A stretch of 64,000 nt of DNA from a bacterium YEK0313 (GTDB lineage Bacteria; Pseudomonadota; Alphaproteobacteria; Rhizobiales; Phreatobacteraceae), in assembly GCA_000751295.2 (NCBI GenBank), contig CCMO02000001.1:248001-312000 (forward strand). Reading direction: 5' to 3'. Below, in pieces: positions 52,093 through 61,262 of this stretch (positions are counted from its first letter, which is position 1; every line of letters starts with the position of its first letter). The notes below the pieces were generated by a model. That model saw only the letters and a list, made by a program, of their open reading frames with translations. It did not search any database and was not told the DNA's origin. Position numbers and translations under genes: made by a program.

Positions 52093-53319
52093 ATGAGCAC
52101 ACAGAATCCGTCCCGCCGCGCCGTGGTCGGCGGACTGGCCGCGACAGGCCTTGCGATCGGCGCCCAGCCGGCCGCCGCCCAGGGCGCACCGGTGCGCGTC
52201 GGCGAACTGAATTCCTACAGCCGCATGGCGGCCTTCGCGGTGCCCTACCGCAACGCGCTGCAGCTCGCCCAGGACGAGATCAACCGGGCCGGCGGCCTGA
52301 CCGGCCTCGGCGGACGGCCGCTGGAGATCGTGTTCCGCGACGACGGATCGAGCCCGGGCGATGCCGTGCGCGTCGCCGAGGAACTGGTGACGCGTGAGAA
52401 CGTCACCTTCATCGCCGGCGCCTTCCTGTCGAATGTCGGTCTCGCGCTCGCCGATTTCGCCAACCAGCGCAAGATCCTCTATCTCGCGACCGAACCGCTG
52501 ACCGACGCGCTGACCATGGCGAGTGGCAACCGCTTCACCTATCGCGTCCGCGCCAATACCTACATGCAGACCAAGATGCTGGTCGAGGCGGCCAAAGGCA
52601 AAGGCTTCAAGCGCTGGGCGATCGTCGCGCCGAACTATGAATACGGCCAGTCCGCCGCAGCCAATTTCAAGAAGCTGATGGCCGCCGCCGTGCCCGGCTT
52701 CGAGGTGGTCGGCGAGCAGTTCCCGGCGCTCGGCCGCGTCGATGCGGGCGCCACCGTCGGTGCGCTCGCCCAGATGAAGCCGGACGGCATCTTCAACGTG
52801 TTGTTCGGCGCCGACCTGCCGGCCTTCGTGCGCGAGGGCAATACGCGCGGCCTGTTCGAAGGGCGCACGGTGGTCAGCCTGCTGACCGGCGAGCCGGAAT
52901 ATATCATGCCGCTCGGCGAGGAGACGCCCGAGGGCTGGATCGTCACCGGCTACCCTTGGGAGCAAATCGAGACCAACGGCCACAAGGCCTTCGTCGAGGC
53001 CTATCGGGCGCGCTTCAACGATACGCCGCGCCTCGGCTCGCTGCTCGGCTATGTCGTCGGCTACATGATCCGCGACCTCTTCAACAAGGCCCGGTCGACC
53101 GAGACCGAGGCGCTGCTCACCGCGCTGAAGGGGCTGAAGAGCGATACGGTCGCCGGCCCGGTGGTGATGCGCGAGGTCGACCACCAGTCGACGCTCGGCG
53201 CCTGGGTCGGCGAGACCACGCTGAAGGGCAAGACCGGCACCATGAAGAACTGGTCCTACCAGGACGGCGCCAAATTCATGTTCCCGGAAGCCGAGGTGCT
53301 CGCGGCCCGCAAGGCCTGA
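52093..53319 (+). CDS. ABC substrate-binding protein, amide/branched-chain type (LivJ-like), Tat signal
   Basis: 408 residues. N terminus MSTQNPSRRAVVGGLAATGLAIGAQPAAAQ carries an SRRxVVG Tat-like motif. Periplasmic_binding_6 core: VRVGELNSYSRMAAFAVPYRNALQLAQDEINRAGGL, GRPLEIVFRDDGSSPGDAV, and RWAIVAPNYEYGQSA. This class binds amino acids, amides, urea or aromatic acids. ATG 52093 has a GGGGAGAA site; the longer frame has no signal. First gene of the operon. Confidence 0.93.
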   Translation: MSTQNPSRRAVVGGLAATGLAIGAQPAAAQGAPVRVGELNSYSRMAAFAVPYRNALQLAQDEINRAGGLTGLGGRPLEIVFRDDGSSPGDAVRVAEELVTRENVTFIAGAFLSNVGLALADFANQRKILYLATEPLTDALTMASGNRFTYRVRANTYMQTKMLVEAAKGKGFKRWAIVAPNYEYGQSAAANFKKLMAAAVPGFEVVGEQFPALGRVDAGATVGALAQMKPDGIFNVLFGADLPAFVREGNTRGLFEGRTVVSLLTGEPEYIMPLGEETPEGWIVTGYPWEQIETNGHKAFVEAYRARFNDTPRLGSLLGYVVGYMIRDLFNKARSTETEALLTALKGLKSDTVAGPVVMREVDHQSTLGAWVGETTLKGKTGTMKNWSYQDGAKFMFPEAEVLAARKA

Positions 53320-53455
53320 TCCGCTTCGGCCAGGCGCAGGCTGTGCCTGCGCCCCGTCCTGTCGAACACGCGACCATGTCGCGGATCCGGGGCCGCCGCC
53401 AAGGCGACCCCATTCATCGACCGTATCGACAAGCCCGAACCTGAACGCATCCGCC

Positions 53456-55330
53456 ATGGATCCTTCCTTCATCGTCATCCAGGCCCTGTCAGGGCTTGCC
53501 AATGCCTCGGCGCTGTTCGTGATCGCGTCGGGGCTGACGATCGTCTTCGGCGTGACGCGCATCATCAATTTCGCCCATGGCTCGCTCTACATGCTCGGCG
53601 CCTATCTTGCCGTCACCATCGTGCCCTGGCTGCTCGAATTCGATCGCTCGCCGACGCTGTTCTTCGTCGGCGTCATCGTCTCGGCGGCGGTCGTCGGGCT
53701 GATCGGCGTGGTCATGGAGGTGCTGCTGCTGCGCCGCATCTACAAGGTGCCGGAGCTGTTCCAGCTGCTCGCCACCTTCGGCGTCGTGCTGATCGTCCAG
53801 GACATCGTTCTGAAGCTCTGGGGGCCGGTCGACCTGCCCGGCCCACGCGCCCCGGGGCTGCGTCATGGCGTTGAGATCATGGGCCAGCGCTTCCCCGCCT
53901 ATGAGCTGTTCCTGATCTTCGTCGGGCCGGTCGTGCTCGGCATCCTGACGCTGATCATGCAGAAGACCCGCTTCGGCATCCTGATCCGCGCCGCCACGCA
54001 GGACCGGGACATGCTCGGCGCGCTCGGCGTCAACCAGGCGCTGCTGTTCACCGGCACCCTGTTCCTCGGCGCCTTCCTGGCCGGTCTCGGCGGCGCGCTG
54101 CAGATCCCGCGCCTGCCGGCCAATTCGCAGATGGACATCCTGATCATCACCGAGGCCTTCGTCGTCACCGTCATCGGCGGCATGGGCTCGGTACCGGGCG
54201 CCTTCGTCGCCGCGCTGATCATCGGCCTGCTGCAGGCCTTCGGCATCCTGATCTTCCCGAAGATCACGCTGGTCCTGGTGTTCCTGCTGATGGCCGTCGT
54301 GCTGGTCATCAAACCCTGGGGCCTGTTCGGCAAGCCCGACCCGGTCGCCAATCGCGCCATCCTGCCCGAAGGCATCCTGAACCTCCGACGCTTCTCACGG
54401 ACCGAGACCTGGATCACCGCGCTCGCCGTCCTCGCGCTGCTCGCCGTGCCGGTGTTCGGCGATGCCTACAAGATCAAGGTCGGCATCGAGATCCTGGTCT
54501 TCGCGCTCGCCGCCTTCTCGCTCAACTTCCTGATCGGCAATGGCGGCATCGTCTCGTTCGGCCATGCCGCCTATTTCGGCGTCGGCGCCTATGCCGCCGG
54601 CCTCATCGTCGCCGGCCCGCTGAAGGCGCCGATGGAGGCGGCGCTGATCGCCGCGCCGCTCGCCGGCGGCCTTGCCGCCGCCCTCTTCGGCTTCTTCATC
54701 GTCCGCCTCTCCGGCATCTATCTCGCCATGCTGACTCTGGCCTTCGCCCAGATCACCTATGCGGTCTGCTTCCAGTGGGTGGAGGTGACGGGCGGCGACA
54801 ACGGCATCGTCGGCGTCTGGCCGTCGGCCTGGGCCGGCTCGCGCCAGGTCTATTTCTACGTCGTGGCGGTGCTGGCCATCGCCGCCATCGCGGCGCTTCG
54901 CCACGTCGTCTATGCGCCCTTCGGCTATACGCTGCGGGCGGCCCGCGATTCTGCCGTCAGGGCCGATGCGATCGGCATCGACGTGCGCACGCATCGCTGG
55001 CTCGGCTTCACGCTGGCGGGTGCGGCGGCAGGCCTCGCCGGCGGGCTCTACGCCTTCTCCAAGGGCACGATCGATCCGACCATGATCTCGATCCCGATGT
55101 CGATCGACTTCCTGGTCATGATCCTCACCGGCGGCATCCAGACCGTAATGGGGCCGCTGGTGGGCGCGGCGTTCTTCCATTCGGTGAAGGACTTCTTCAT
55201 GCCGCTCACCGACTACTGGCGCTTCTTCCTCGGCCTTTCGATCATCGTCATGGTGCTGGCCTTCCCGCGCGGCCTGGTCGGCGCCGCCGACGGCCTGAAG
55301 GCACGCCTCGAAGCGCGGGGGGCGGCATGA
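53456..55330 (+). CDS. Fused LivH-LivM ABC permease
   Basis: 624 residues covering both permeases in one chain. Residues 1 to about 290 match LivH (ASALFVIASGLTIVFGVTRIINFAHGSLYMLGAY; VVTVIGGMGSVPGAFVAALIIGLLQAF); about 320-615 match LivM (LNFLIGNGGIVSFGHAAYFGVGAYAAG; RAARDSAVRADAIGIDV; ILTGGIQTVMGPLVGAAFF). In most operons these are two genes. The stop overlaps the ATG of the first ATPase (ATGA). Confidence 0.95.
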   Translation: MDPSFIVIQALSGLANASALFVIASGLTIVFGVTRIINFAHGSLYMLGAYLAVTIVPWLLEFDRSPTLFFVGVIVSAAVVGLIGVVMEVLLLRRIYKVPELFQLLATFGVVLIVQDIVLKLWGPVDLPGPRAPGLRHGVEIMGQRFPAYELFLIFVGPVVLGILTLIMQKTRFGILIRAATQDRDMLGALGVNQALLFTGTLFLGAFLAGLGGALQIPRLPANSQMDILIITEAFVVTVIGGMGSVPGAFVAALIIGLLQAFGILIFPKITLVLVFLLMAVVLVIKPWGLFGKPDPVANRAILPEGILNLRRFSRTETWITALAVLALLAVPVFGDAYKIKVGIEILVFALAAFSLNFLIGNGGIVSFGHAAYFGVGAYAAGLIVAGPLKAPMEAALIAAPLAGGLAAALFGFFIVRLSGIYLAMLTLAFAQITYAVCFQWVEVTGGDNGIVGVWPSAWAGSRQVYFYVVAVLAIAAIAALRHVVYAPFGYTLRAARDSAVRADAIGIDVRTHRWLGFTLAGAAAGLAGGLYAFSKGTIDPTMISIPMSIDFLVMILTGGIQTVMGPLVGAAFFHSVKDFFMPLTDYWRFFLGLSIIVMVLAFPRGLVGAADGLKARLEARGAA

Positions 55331-56142
55331 GCCTTCTCGTCGTCGAAAGCCTGGAAAAGAACTTCGGCGGCGTCCGTGCCGCCAAAGGGGTCTCCTTCAC
55401 GCTGGAGGCGGGAGAACTGCTGGCCATCATCGGCCCGAACGGCGCCGGCAAGTCGACCACCTTCAACATGGTCGGCGGCCAGCTGAAGCCCGACAGCGGC
55501 GCGGTCCGCCTCGCCGGCGAGACCATTACCGGCCTGCCGCCGCGGCTCATCTGGCGCAAGGGTGTCGGCCGCACGTTCCAGATCGCCCAGACCTTCGTGT
55601 CGATGAGCGTCGTCGAGAACGTCCAGATGGCGCTGATCTCGTTCCACGGCGAGACCCGCGCCGTGCTGCCGGCCACCACCCGGCTGCACCGCGAGGCGGC
55701 GCTCGGCTTCCTCGCCCGCGTCGGCATGGCCGATGTCGCCGACAAGCCGGTGAACGAGCTCGCCTATGGCGACGTCAAGCGGGTCGAGCTCGCCATCGCG
55801 CTCGCCGCCGAGCCGAAGCTGCTGCTGATGGACGAGCCGACCGCCGGCATGGCACCGCGCGAGCGCGCCGGCCTCATGGAGCTGACCGCGACGATCGCCA
55901 GGGAGCACCGGATCGGCGTGCTGTTCACCGAGCACGACATGGATCAGGTCTTCGCCCATGCCGACCGGATCCTGGTCCTGGTGCGTGGCGAGATCATCGC
56001 CGCCGGCACGCCGGACGAGGTGCGTGCGGATGCCCGCGTCAAGCAGGTCTATCTCGGCGAACATGGCGTCGAGGCCGCGCTGCGCGCCCGCAGGGCGCGG
56101 CTCGCGCAGGCGGGCACCGCGCCCCGGGCGGAGGCAGGCTGA
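55327..56142 (+). CDS. Branched-chain-type ABC ATPase (LivG-like)
   Basis: 271 residues: Walker A GPNGAGKS, Q-loop GRTFQIAQTF, signature-region LAYGDVKRVELAIAL (degenerate LSGGQ, usual in LivG), Walker B LLLMDEPTAGM, switch His in FTEHDMDQVF. The C-terminal 25 residues (RARRARLAQAGTAPRAEAG) are an unusual basic extension. Coupled at both ends (ATGA, TGATG). Confidence 0.95.
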   Translation: MSLLVVESLEKNFGGVRAAKGVSFTLEAGELLAIIGPNGAGKSTTFNMVGGQLKPDSGAVRLAGETITGLPPRLIWRKGVGRTFQIAQTFVSMSVVENVQMALISFHGETRAVLPATTRLHREAALGFLARVGMADVADKPVNELAYGDVKRVELAIALAAEPKLLLMDEPTAGMAPRERAGLMELTATIAREHRIGVLFTEHDMDQVFAHADRILVLVRGEIIAAGTPDEVRADARVKQVYLGEHGVEAALRARRARLAQAGTAPRAEAG

Positions 56143-56879
56143 TGCGTGCTCCCACCGCCGCCACCCTTCTCGAAACCCGGGGCCTGTCGGCATCCTACGG
56201 CCATGCCCAGGTGCTGTTCGGCGTCGACCTTCAGCTGCGCGCCGGCGAGGTCGTCGCCCTGATGGGCCGCAACGGTGCCGGCAAGTCGACCACGCTGAAG
56301 GCCATCATGGGGCTCGTGCCGCCGCGGGCCGGGACCGTGACGTTCGAAGGTCACGAGATTGCCGGCCTCAATCCCTTCCGCATCGCCCGGCTCGGCCTCG
56401 GCTACGTGCCCGAGGAGCGGCGCATCTTCACTGATCTGACCGTCTTCGAAAATCTCGAAGTCGGTCGCAAGGCGGCCGCCGGCGAGCAGCGCGAGGGCGC
56501 CGCGGCCTGGACGCCGGAGCGGCTGTTCTCGATCTTTCCGAACCTTGCGGAGATGAAGGGCCGCCGGGCCTCCGCCATGTCCGGTGGCGAGCAGCAGATG
56601 CTGACCATCGCCCGCACGCTGATGGGCAATCCCCATGCCGTGCTGCTCGACGAACCCTCGGAAGGCCTTGCCCCCGTCATCGTCGAGCAGATGGCCGATG
56701 CCGTGCTCGCCATGAAGGCCGAGGGCATTGCCGTACTGCTCTCGGAGCAGAACCTCTATTTCGCCTCCGCCGTGTCGGACCGCGCCTATGTCATCGAGAA
56801 AGGCACGATCCGCTACGAGGGAACGACCCAGGAGCTCGAAGCCAATGACCAGATCCGGGAAGCCTATTTGAGCATGTGA
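56142..56879 (+). CDS. Branched-chain-type ABC ATPase (LivF-like)
   Basis: 245 residues: GRNGAGKS Walker A, YVPEERRIFTDLTVFENLEV, MSGGEQQMLTIARTL signature, VLLDEPSEGLAP Walker B, LLSEQNLYFA in place of the switch His (Gln-Asn, typical of LivF). It completes the importer. Confidence 0.95.
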   Translation: MRAPTAATLLETRGLSASYGHAQVLFGVDLQLRAGEVVALMGRNGAGKSTTLKAIMGLVPPRAGTVTFEGHEIAGLNPFRIARLGLGYVPEERRIFTDLTVFENLEVGRKAAAGEQREGAAAWTPERLFSIFPNLAEMKGRRASAMSGGEQQMLTIARTLMGNPHAVLLDEPSEGLAPVIVEQMADAVLAMKAEGIAVLLSEQNLYFASAVSDRAYVIEKGTIRYEGTTQELEANDQIREAYLSM

Positions 56880-56913
56880 TCGGTCGCGACGGCGGCATGG
56901 CCGCGTCTCGACC

Positions 56914-56927
56914 GTTCGTAGACGAAC
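56914..56927 (+). promoter_or_regulatory. Palindrome in the livF-hyuA gap
   Basis: GTTCGT-AG-ACGAAC, a perfect 14-base palindrome, 60 bases before the hyuA start in a 108-base gap of an otherwise overlapping operon. It shares the TTCG...CGAA core of the sites at 29191 and 51989, but no matching -35/-10 pair is evident. Confidence 0.4.
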
Positions 56928-56987
56928 AAATAGCCGCCCTTGCCCCGATCGCCCAACGGTCACGGGCAGGCCAACGTGGAGACGACA

Positions 56988-59027
56988 GTGAGGCGCGTAG
57001 CCGGCATCGATGTGGGGGGCACCTTCACCGACCTCCTGCTGACCGAGGCGGACGAAAGGGGCGTGCACGTTCGGCTCGCCAAGCTGCCGACCAGCGCCGC
57101 CAACCAGGCCGCCGGCGTGGTCGCCGCGATCGAGGCGGCCGGCGTCGCGCCGGCCGATCTCGACCTGATCATTCACGGCACCACCGCCACCACCAATGCG
57201 GTGCTGGAACGCAAGGTCGCAAAGGTCGGGCTGATCACCACGCAAGGGTTCCGCGACGTGCTGGAGCTCGGCCGGCGCACCCGGCCGGCCGCCTATGGCA
57301 TGACCGGCCATTTCGAGCCGCTGATCCCGCGCGAATGGCGGCGCGAGGTGCCGGAGCGGCTGAACGCCCAGGGCGAGGTGGTGACGCCGCTCGACGAGGC
57401 GGCGGTCGCACGCGAGGCAGAAGCCCTGGTCGCGGCCGGCTGCGAGGCGCTCGTCATCCATTTCCTGCACGCCTATGCCAATCCCGCCCACGAGCTGAGA
57501 GCCGGCGAGATCGCCGCCCGCATCTGGCCGAACGGCTATGTCACGCTCGGCCATCGGCTGCTCTCGGAGTTCCGCGAATATGAGCGCGGCACGACGGCGA
57601 GCGTGAATGCCGCGGTGCAGCCGATCCTCGACCGCTACGTGCTGCGCCTGCAGGACGACCTGAGCGCCCGGGGTTTTGCCCGCGACCTGCTGGTCATGAA
57701 CGGCAATGGCGGCACCGTGCCGGCCCGGGTGGTCGCGCAGGAAGCCGCCAAGACGGTCATGTCGGGACCGGCCTCCGGGGTCATGGCCGCCGCGGCGACG
57801 CTCGCCCAGACCGGTCTTGCCAATGCCATCACCTACGACATGGGCGGCACCTCGACCGATGTCGCGCTGATCCATGGCGGCGTGCCGGAGGTCTCGGCCG
57901 AGCTGACCATCGATTACGGCCTGCCGATCCATCTGCCGATGGTGGACGTGCGCACGGTCGGGGCCGGCGGCGGTTCGATCGCCAGCGTCAACAAAGCCGG
58001 CATGCTGCAGGTCGGACCGCATTCGGCCGGCTCCGAGCCCGGGCCGATCGGCTATGGCCGCGGCGGCACACGGCCGACCATCACCGACGCCAATCTGCTG
58101 CTCGGCCGGCTCGACCCCGAGCGGCTCACGGCGGTCGAGGCCGGCGTGCCGCTCGCCGCGATCCGCGCCGCCTTCGCCCGCGAGTTGGCCGAGCCGCTCG
58201 GCATGGGCGTCGAGGAGGCGGCAGCCGCGGTCATCCGCCTCGGCAATGTCCACATGTCCGGCGCCATCCGCATGGTGTCGCTGTCGCGCGGCTACGACCC
58301 GCGCGATTTCGTGCTGTTCGCCTTCGGCGGCGCCGGTCCGCTGCATGCCGTGGCGCTCGCGCGCGAGCTCGGCATACCCGAGGTCCTGGTGCCGGCAAGG
58401 CCGGGCCTCACCAATGCGCTCGGCTGCCTCGTCGCCGATCTGCGCCAGGACCGGGTCAACACGGTCAATGCGCCGCTCGATACGGTCGACATGGCCGAGG
58501 TCCTGCGCCTCATCGCCGCGCAGCGCGAGAGCGCCCTCGCCGTGGTCGAGGCGGAGCGGCAGGAGATCGAGGAAACGGTGATCCTGCACGGCGCGGACAT
58601 GCAGTTCCGTGGCCAGACCCATCTCATCCGCGTCGCCCTGCCCGGCCCCGAGCCGACCCGCGCGGGGATCCAGGCCGCCTTCGAGGCCGCCTATTTCCAG
58701 CGCTTCCAGGTGCGCCTGCCCGAGATCCGCGCCGTGCTGGTCAATCTCGTCACCAGCGTCATCGGCCGGCGCCGGCCGTTCCCGCTCGCCGCCCTGATCG
58801 ATCCGGCCGGCCGCGCCGCGAGCGCTGCGGAGGCCATGATCGGCCGGCGCGATCTCTATGCGGATGGCCGCTGGCTTCAGGCCGACATCTATGCCCGCGA
58901 CCGGCTGCCCGTCGGCGCAACCATTCAAGGACCGGCCGTGATCCAGCAGGTCGACGCCACCACGGTCGTCGAGCCCGGCGCGGTCGCGACCGTCGACGCG
59001 ACAGGCAATCTCAGGGTGAAGGTATGA
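56988..59027 (+). CDS. Hydantoinase/oxoprolinase subunit A
   Basis: 679 residues from GTG 56988, which has GGAG 7 bases upstream; other in-frame GTG/TTG starts lie at 56976 and 56940. ATPase-like N-terminal motif AGIDVGGTFTDLLL, IIHGTTATTNAVLERK, TYDMGGTSTDVALI and FAFGGAGPLHAVALARELGI are typical of HyuA. It performs ATP-dependent opening of 5-oxoproline, N-methylhydantoin or related cyclic amides together with subunit B. Overlaps hyuB (ATGA). Confidence 0.93.
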   Translation: MRRVAGIDVGGTFTDLLLTEADERGVHVRLAKLPTSAANQAAGVVAAIEAAGVAPADLDLIIHGTTATTNAVLERKVAKVGLITTQGFRDVLELGRRTRPAAYGMTGHFEPLIPREWRREVPERLNAQGEVVTPLDEAAVAREAEALVAAGCEALVIHFLHAYANPAHELRAGEIAARIWPNGYVTLGHRLLSEFREYERGTTASVNAAVQPILDRYVLRLQDDLSARGFARDLLVMNGNGGTVPARVVAQEAAKTVMSGPASGVMAAAATLAQTGLANAITYDMGGTSTDVALIHGGVPEVSAELTIDYGLPIHLPMVDVRTVGAGGGSIASVNKAGMLQVGPHSAGSEPGPIGYGRGGTRPTITDANLLLGRLDPERLTAVEAGVPLAAIRAAFARELAEPLGMGVEEAAAAVIRLGNVHMSGAIRMVSLSRGYDPRDFVLFAFGGAGPLHAVALARELGIPEVLVPARPGLTNALGCLVADLRQDRVNTVNAPLDTVDMAEVLRLIAAQRESALAVVEAERQEIEETVILHGADMQFRGQTHLIRVALPGPEPTRAGIQAAFEAAYFQRFQVRLPEIRAVLVNLVTSVIGRRRPFPLAALIDPAGRAASAAEAMIGRRDLYADGRWLQADIYARDRLPVGATIQGPAVIQQVDATTVVEPGAVATVDATGNLRVKV

Positions 59028-60751
59028 CCACGGGAACCGCCACAGCCGCACGACCGACCGATGCCGCACCGCTTGACGCACTGACCCTCGCGGTGATCCA
59101 GGCCGGCCTGCAGCAGGTCTGCAACGAGATGGACATCGCCTTCTCGCGCTCGGCCTTCTCGCCGGTGATCGCCGAAGCCGACGACCGTGCCGACGGCATC
59201 TATGATCGCGACACCGGCGCGCTGATCGCCCAGGGCGAATTCGGCCTGCCGGTCTTCGTCGGCACCATGCAGCATTCGACGGCCGAGATCATCCGGCTGA
59301 TCGGCGAAGGCAGGGCCGGCGCGCCCGAGCCCGGCGACATCTACATCGTCAACGACCCCTATCTCGGCGGCACCCATCTCATGGACGTGCGCTTCGCCAA
59401 GCCCGTCTTCGTCGACGGCGCGCTGTTCTGCTGGCTGCAGAATACCGGGCACTGGCCCGATATCGGCGGCATGGTGCCCGGCGGCTTCTCGGCCAAGGCG
59501 ACCGAGGTCGAGCAGGAAGGCCTGCGCCTGCCGCCGGTGAAGCTGTTCAAGAAGGGCGAGATGGACGCGGAGATCTTCGCGATCATTTCCTCCAACATCC
59601 GCGTCGCCGAGCAGCGCATCGGCGACATCAAGGCCCAGGCCGCCGCGCTGCTCGTCGGCGAAACGCGGCTGATGGACCTTGTCCGCCGCTACGGCGCGGC
59701 GACCCTCGACCGGGCGATCGCCGCGATCCGCGCCCGCTCGGCGGAACGCATGCGCGCCGAGATCCGCCAGATTCCCGACGGTGTCTACCGCGCGGAGGCC
59801 TTCGTCGATTCCGACGGGGTCGTGAACGAGCCGCTCAGGATCGCCCTTGCCGTGACCAAACAGGGCGAGCAACTGACCTTCGACTTCTCCGGCTCGTCGC
59901 CGCCCTGCAAGGGGCCGATGAACTCGGTGATCGCAACCACCTGCTCGGCCGTCTATCTCGGCGTGAAGCACATCTTCCCCGACGTGCCGATCAATGCCGG
60001 CGCCTTCGAGCCGCTCACCATCGTCAGGCCGGTCGGCACCTTCCTCGATGCGCGCTATCCGCGCCCGGTCTCCGGCTGCGCGGCCGAGGTGTCGCAGCGC
60101 ATTGCCGAGGCCGTGTTCCTCGCCCTCGTCCAGGCGATCCCCGACAAGGTGACCGCGGCGCCGGCCGGCACGTCCGGCAATTTCGCGCTCGGCGGCTTCG
60201 ACCCGGCCAAGCAGGCCGGCTACGTCATGTACAAGATCACCGGCGGTGGTTATGGCGGCAACAGCCGCGAAGACGGGCTGACCAATGGCTGCTCGACCAT
60301 CGGCATTTCCAAGACCGCGCCGATCGAGGTCATGGAGCAATATTACCCGGTCCTGTTCCGCCGCTTCGCGCTGCGCGAGGGTTCGGGGGGCGCCGGCGAA
60401 CGGCGCGGCGGCTTCGGCGTTCACTACGAGATGGAGCTGCTCAGGGGCGAGGCGCGTGCCTCCTTCGTGATGGACCATGGCCGGTTCGGCCCGCCCGGCG
60501 TGCTCGGCGGCGGCGACGGCGCGCCCAATGTGGTGAAGATCCACCGCAACGGCACCACGACGACGCCGGAGCATCTGTCCAAGGACCAGGACATCGTCAT
60601 CGGCGTCGGCGACCGGGTCGAGGTGATGACCCCCGGCGGCGGCGGCTATGGCGACCCGGCGAAACGCGACCCGGCCCTGATCGCCCGCGACGTCGCGCGC
60701 GGCTACTACACGGCCGACGAGGCGGCCGCGCTCTGGGGATGGAGGGGCTGA
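59024..60751 (+). CDS. Hydantoinase/oxoprolinase subunit B
   Basis: 575 residues. DALTLAVIQAGLQQVCNEMDIAFSRSAFSPVIAEADDRADGIYD, NDPYLGGTHLMDV, DFSGSSPPCKGPMN and the C-terminal VMTPGGGGYGDP are HyuB hallmarks. The partner of the upstream subunit; substrate unknown. Its stop overlaps the ATG of the FAD-subunit gene (TGATG), tying hydantoinase and Mo hydroxylase into one transcript. Confidence 0.95.
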   Translation: MTTGTATAARPTDAAPLDALTLAVIQAGLQQVCNEMDIAFSRSAFSPVIAEADDRADGIYDRDTGALIAQGEFGLPVFVGTMQHSTAEIIRLIGEGRAGAPEPGDIYIVNDPYLGGTHLMDVRFAKPVFVDGALFCWLQNTGHWPDIGGMVPGGFSAKATEVEQEGLRLPPVKLFKKGEMDAEIFAIISSNIRVAEQRIGDIKAQAAALLVGETRLMDLVRRYGAATLDRAIAAIRARSAERMRAEIRQIPDGVYRAEAFVDSDGVVNEPLRIALAVTKQGEQLTFDFSGSSPPCKGPMNSVIATTCSAVYLGVKHIFPDVPINAGAFEPLTIVRPVGTFLDARYPRPVSGCAAEVSQRIAEAVFLALVQAIPDKVTAAPAGTSGNFALGGFDPAKQAGYVMYKITGGGYGGNSREDGLTNGCSTIGISKTAPIEVMEQYYPVLFRRFALREGSGGAGERRGGFGVHYEMELLRGEARASFVMDHGRFGPPGVLGGGDGAPNVVKIHRNGTTTTPEHLSKDQDIVIGVGDRVEVMTPGGGGYGDPAKRDPALIARDVARGYYTADEAAALWGWRG

Positions 60752-61182
60752 TGGTCGCCTATCACCGCCCACGGAGCCTCGCCGAAGCGCTCGCCATCCG
60801 GGCCAAGGCCGACGTCGCGATCCTCGCCGGCGGCACCGACATCTACCCCGCCCGGACCACACGCCGCGCCTGGGGCGATCCGACCCACAAGGACGTGCTC
60901 GACATTTCCGGCATCGCGGAACTGCGCGGCATCGGCGAGGACGATGGTCACTGGCGCTTCGGCTGCCTCACCACCTGGACCGATCTCATCCGCGCCGGCC
61001 TGCCGCCGCAGTTCGACGCCTACCGCCAGGCCGCGCGCGAGGTGGGCGGCGTGCAGGTGCAGAATTCCGGGACGCTGGTCGGCAATGTCGTCACCGCCTC
61101 GCCGGCCGGCGACGGCCTGCCGAACCTGCTGGCGCTCGACGCCGAGGTCGAGCTGCAGGCGCTAGGATCCGTGCGGCGCTGA
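60751..61182 (+). pseudogene. Mo-hydroxylase FAD subunit, 5' part (interrupted by IS481 element)
   Basis: Codes for the N-terminal half of a CoxM/XdhB-type FAD subunit: MVAYHRPRSLAEALAI, the FAD motif ILAGGTDIYPA, and VQVQNSGTLVGNVVTASPAGDGLPNLLAL. After residue 143 (GSVRR) the reading frame meets a TGA, whose T61180 is the first base of the inserted element. The rest of the gene resumes at 62485. The fragment lacks the C-terminal domain and should not make a working subunit. Confidence 0.9.
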
Positions 61183-61230
61183 GCGGCCTGAGACACAGGT
61201 GACAGATCGTACCGGACACATGGGTTACAG
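61180..61230 (+). repeat. IS481 left end
   Basis: Holds two tandem copies of a GACACA(T)GG(G)TnACAG motif (about 61193-61206 and 61215-61230). The same pair, inverted, is at the right end, consistent with transposase binding sites. Confidence 0.75.
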
Positions 61231-61262
61231 TTTCCGCTTTTGTTCTGGAAGCGGAGGGTGGG

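Noticed and set aside
56049..59081. 1010-codon minus-strand frame opposite livF and hyuA
   Set aside because: Shadow of two clear plus-strand genes; composition (Arg, Gly, His) is that of antisense translation.
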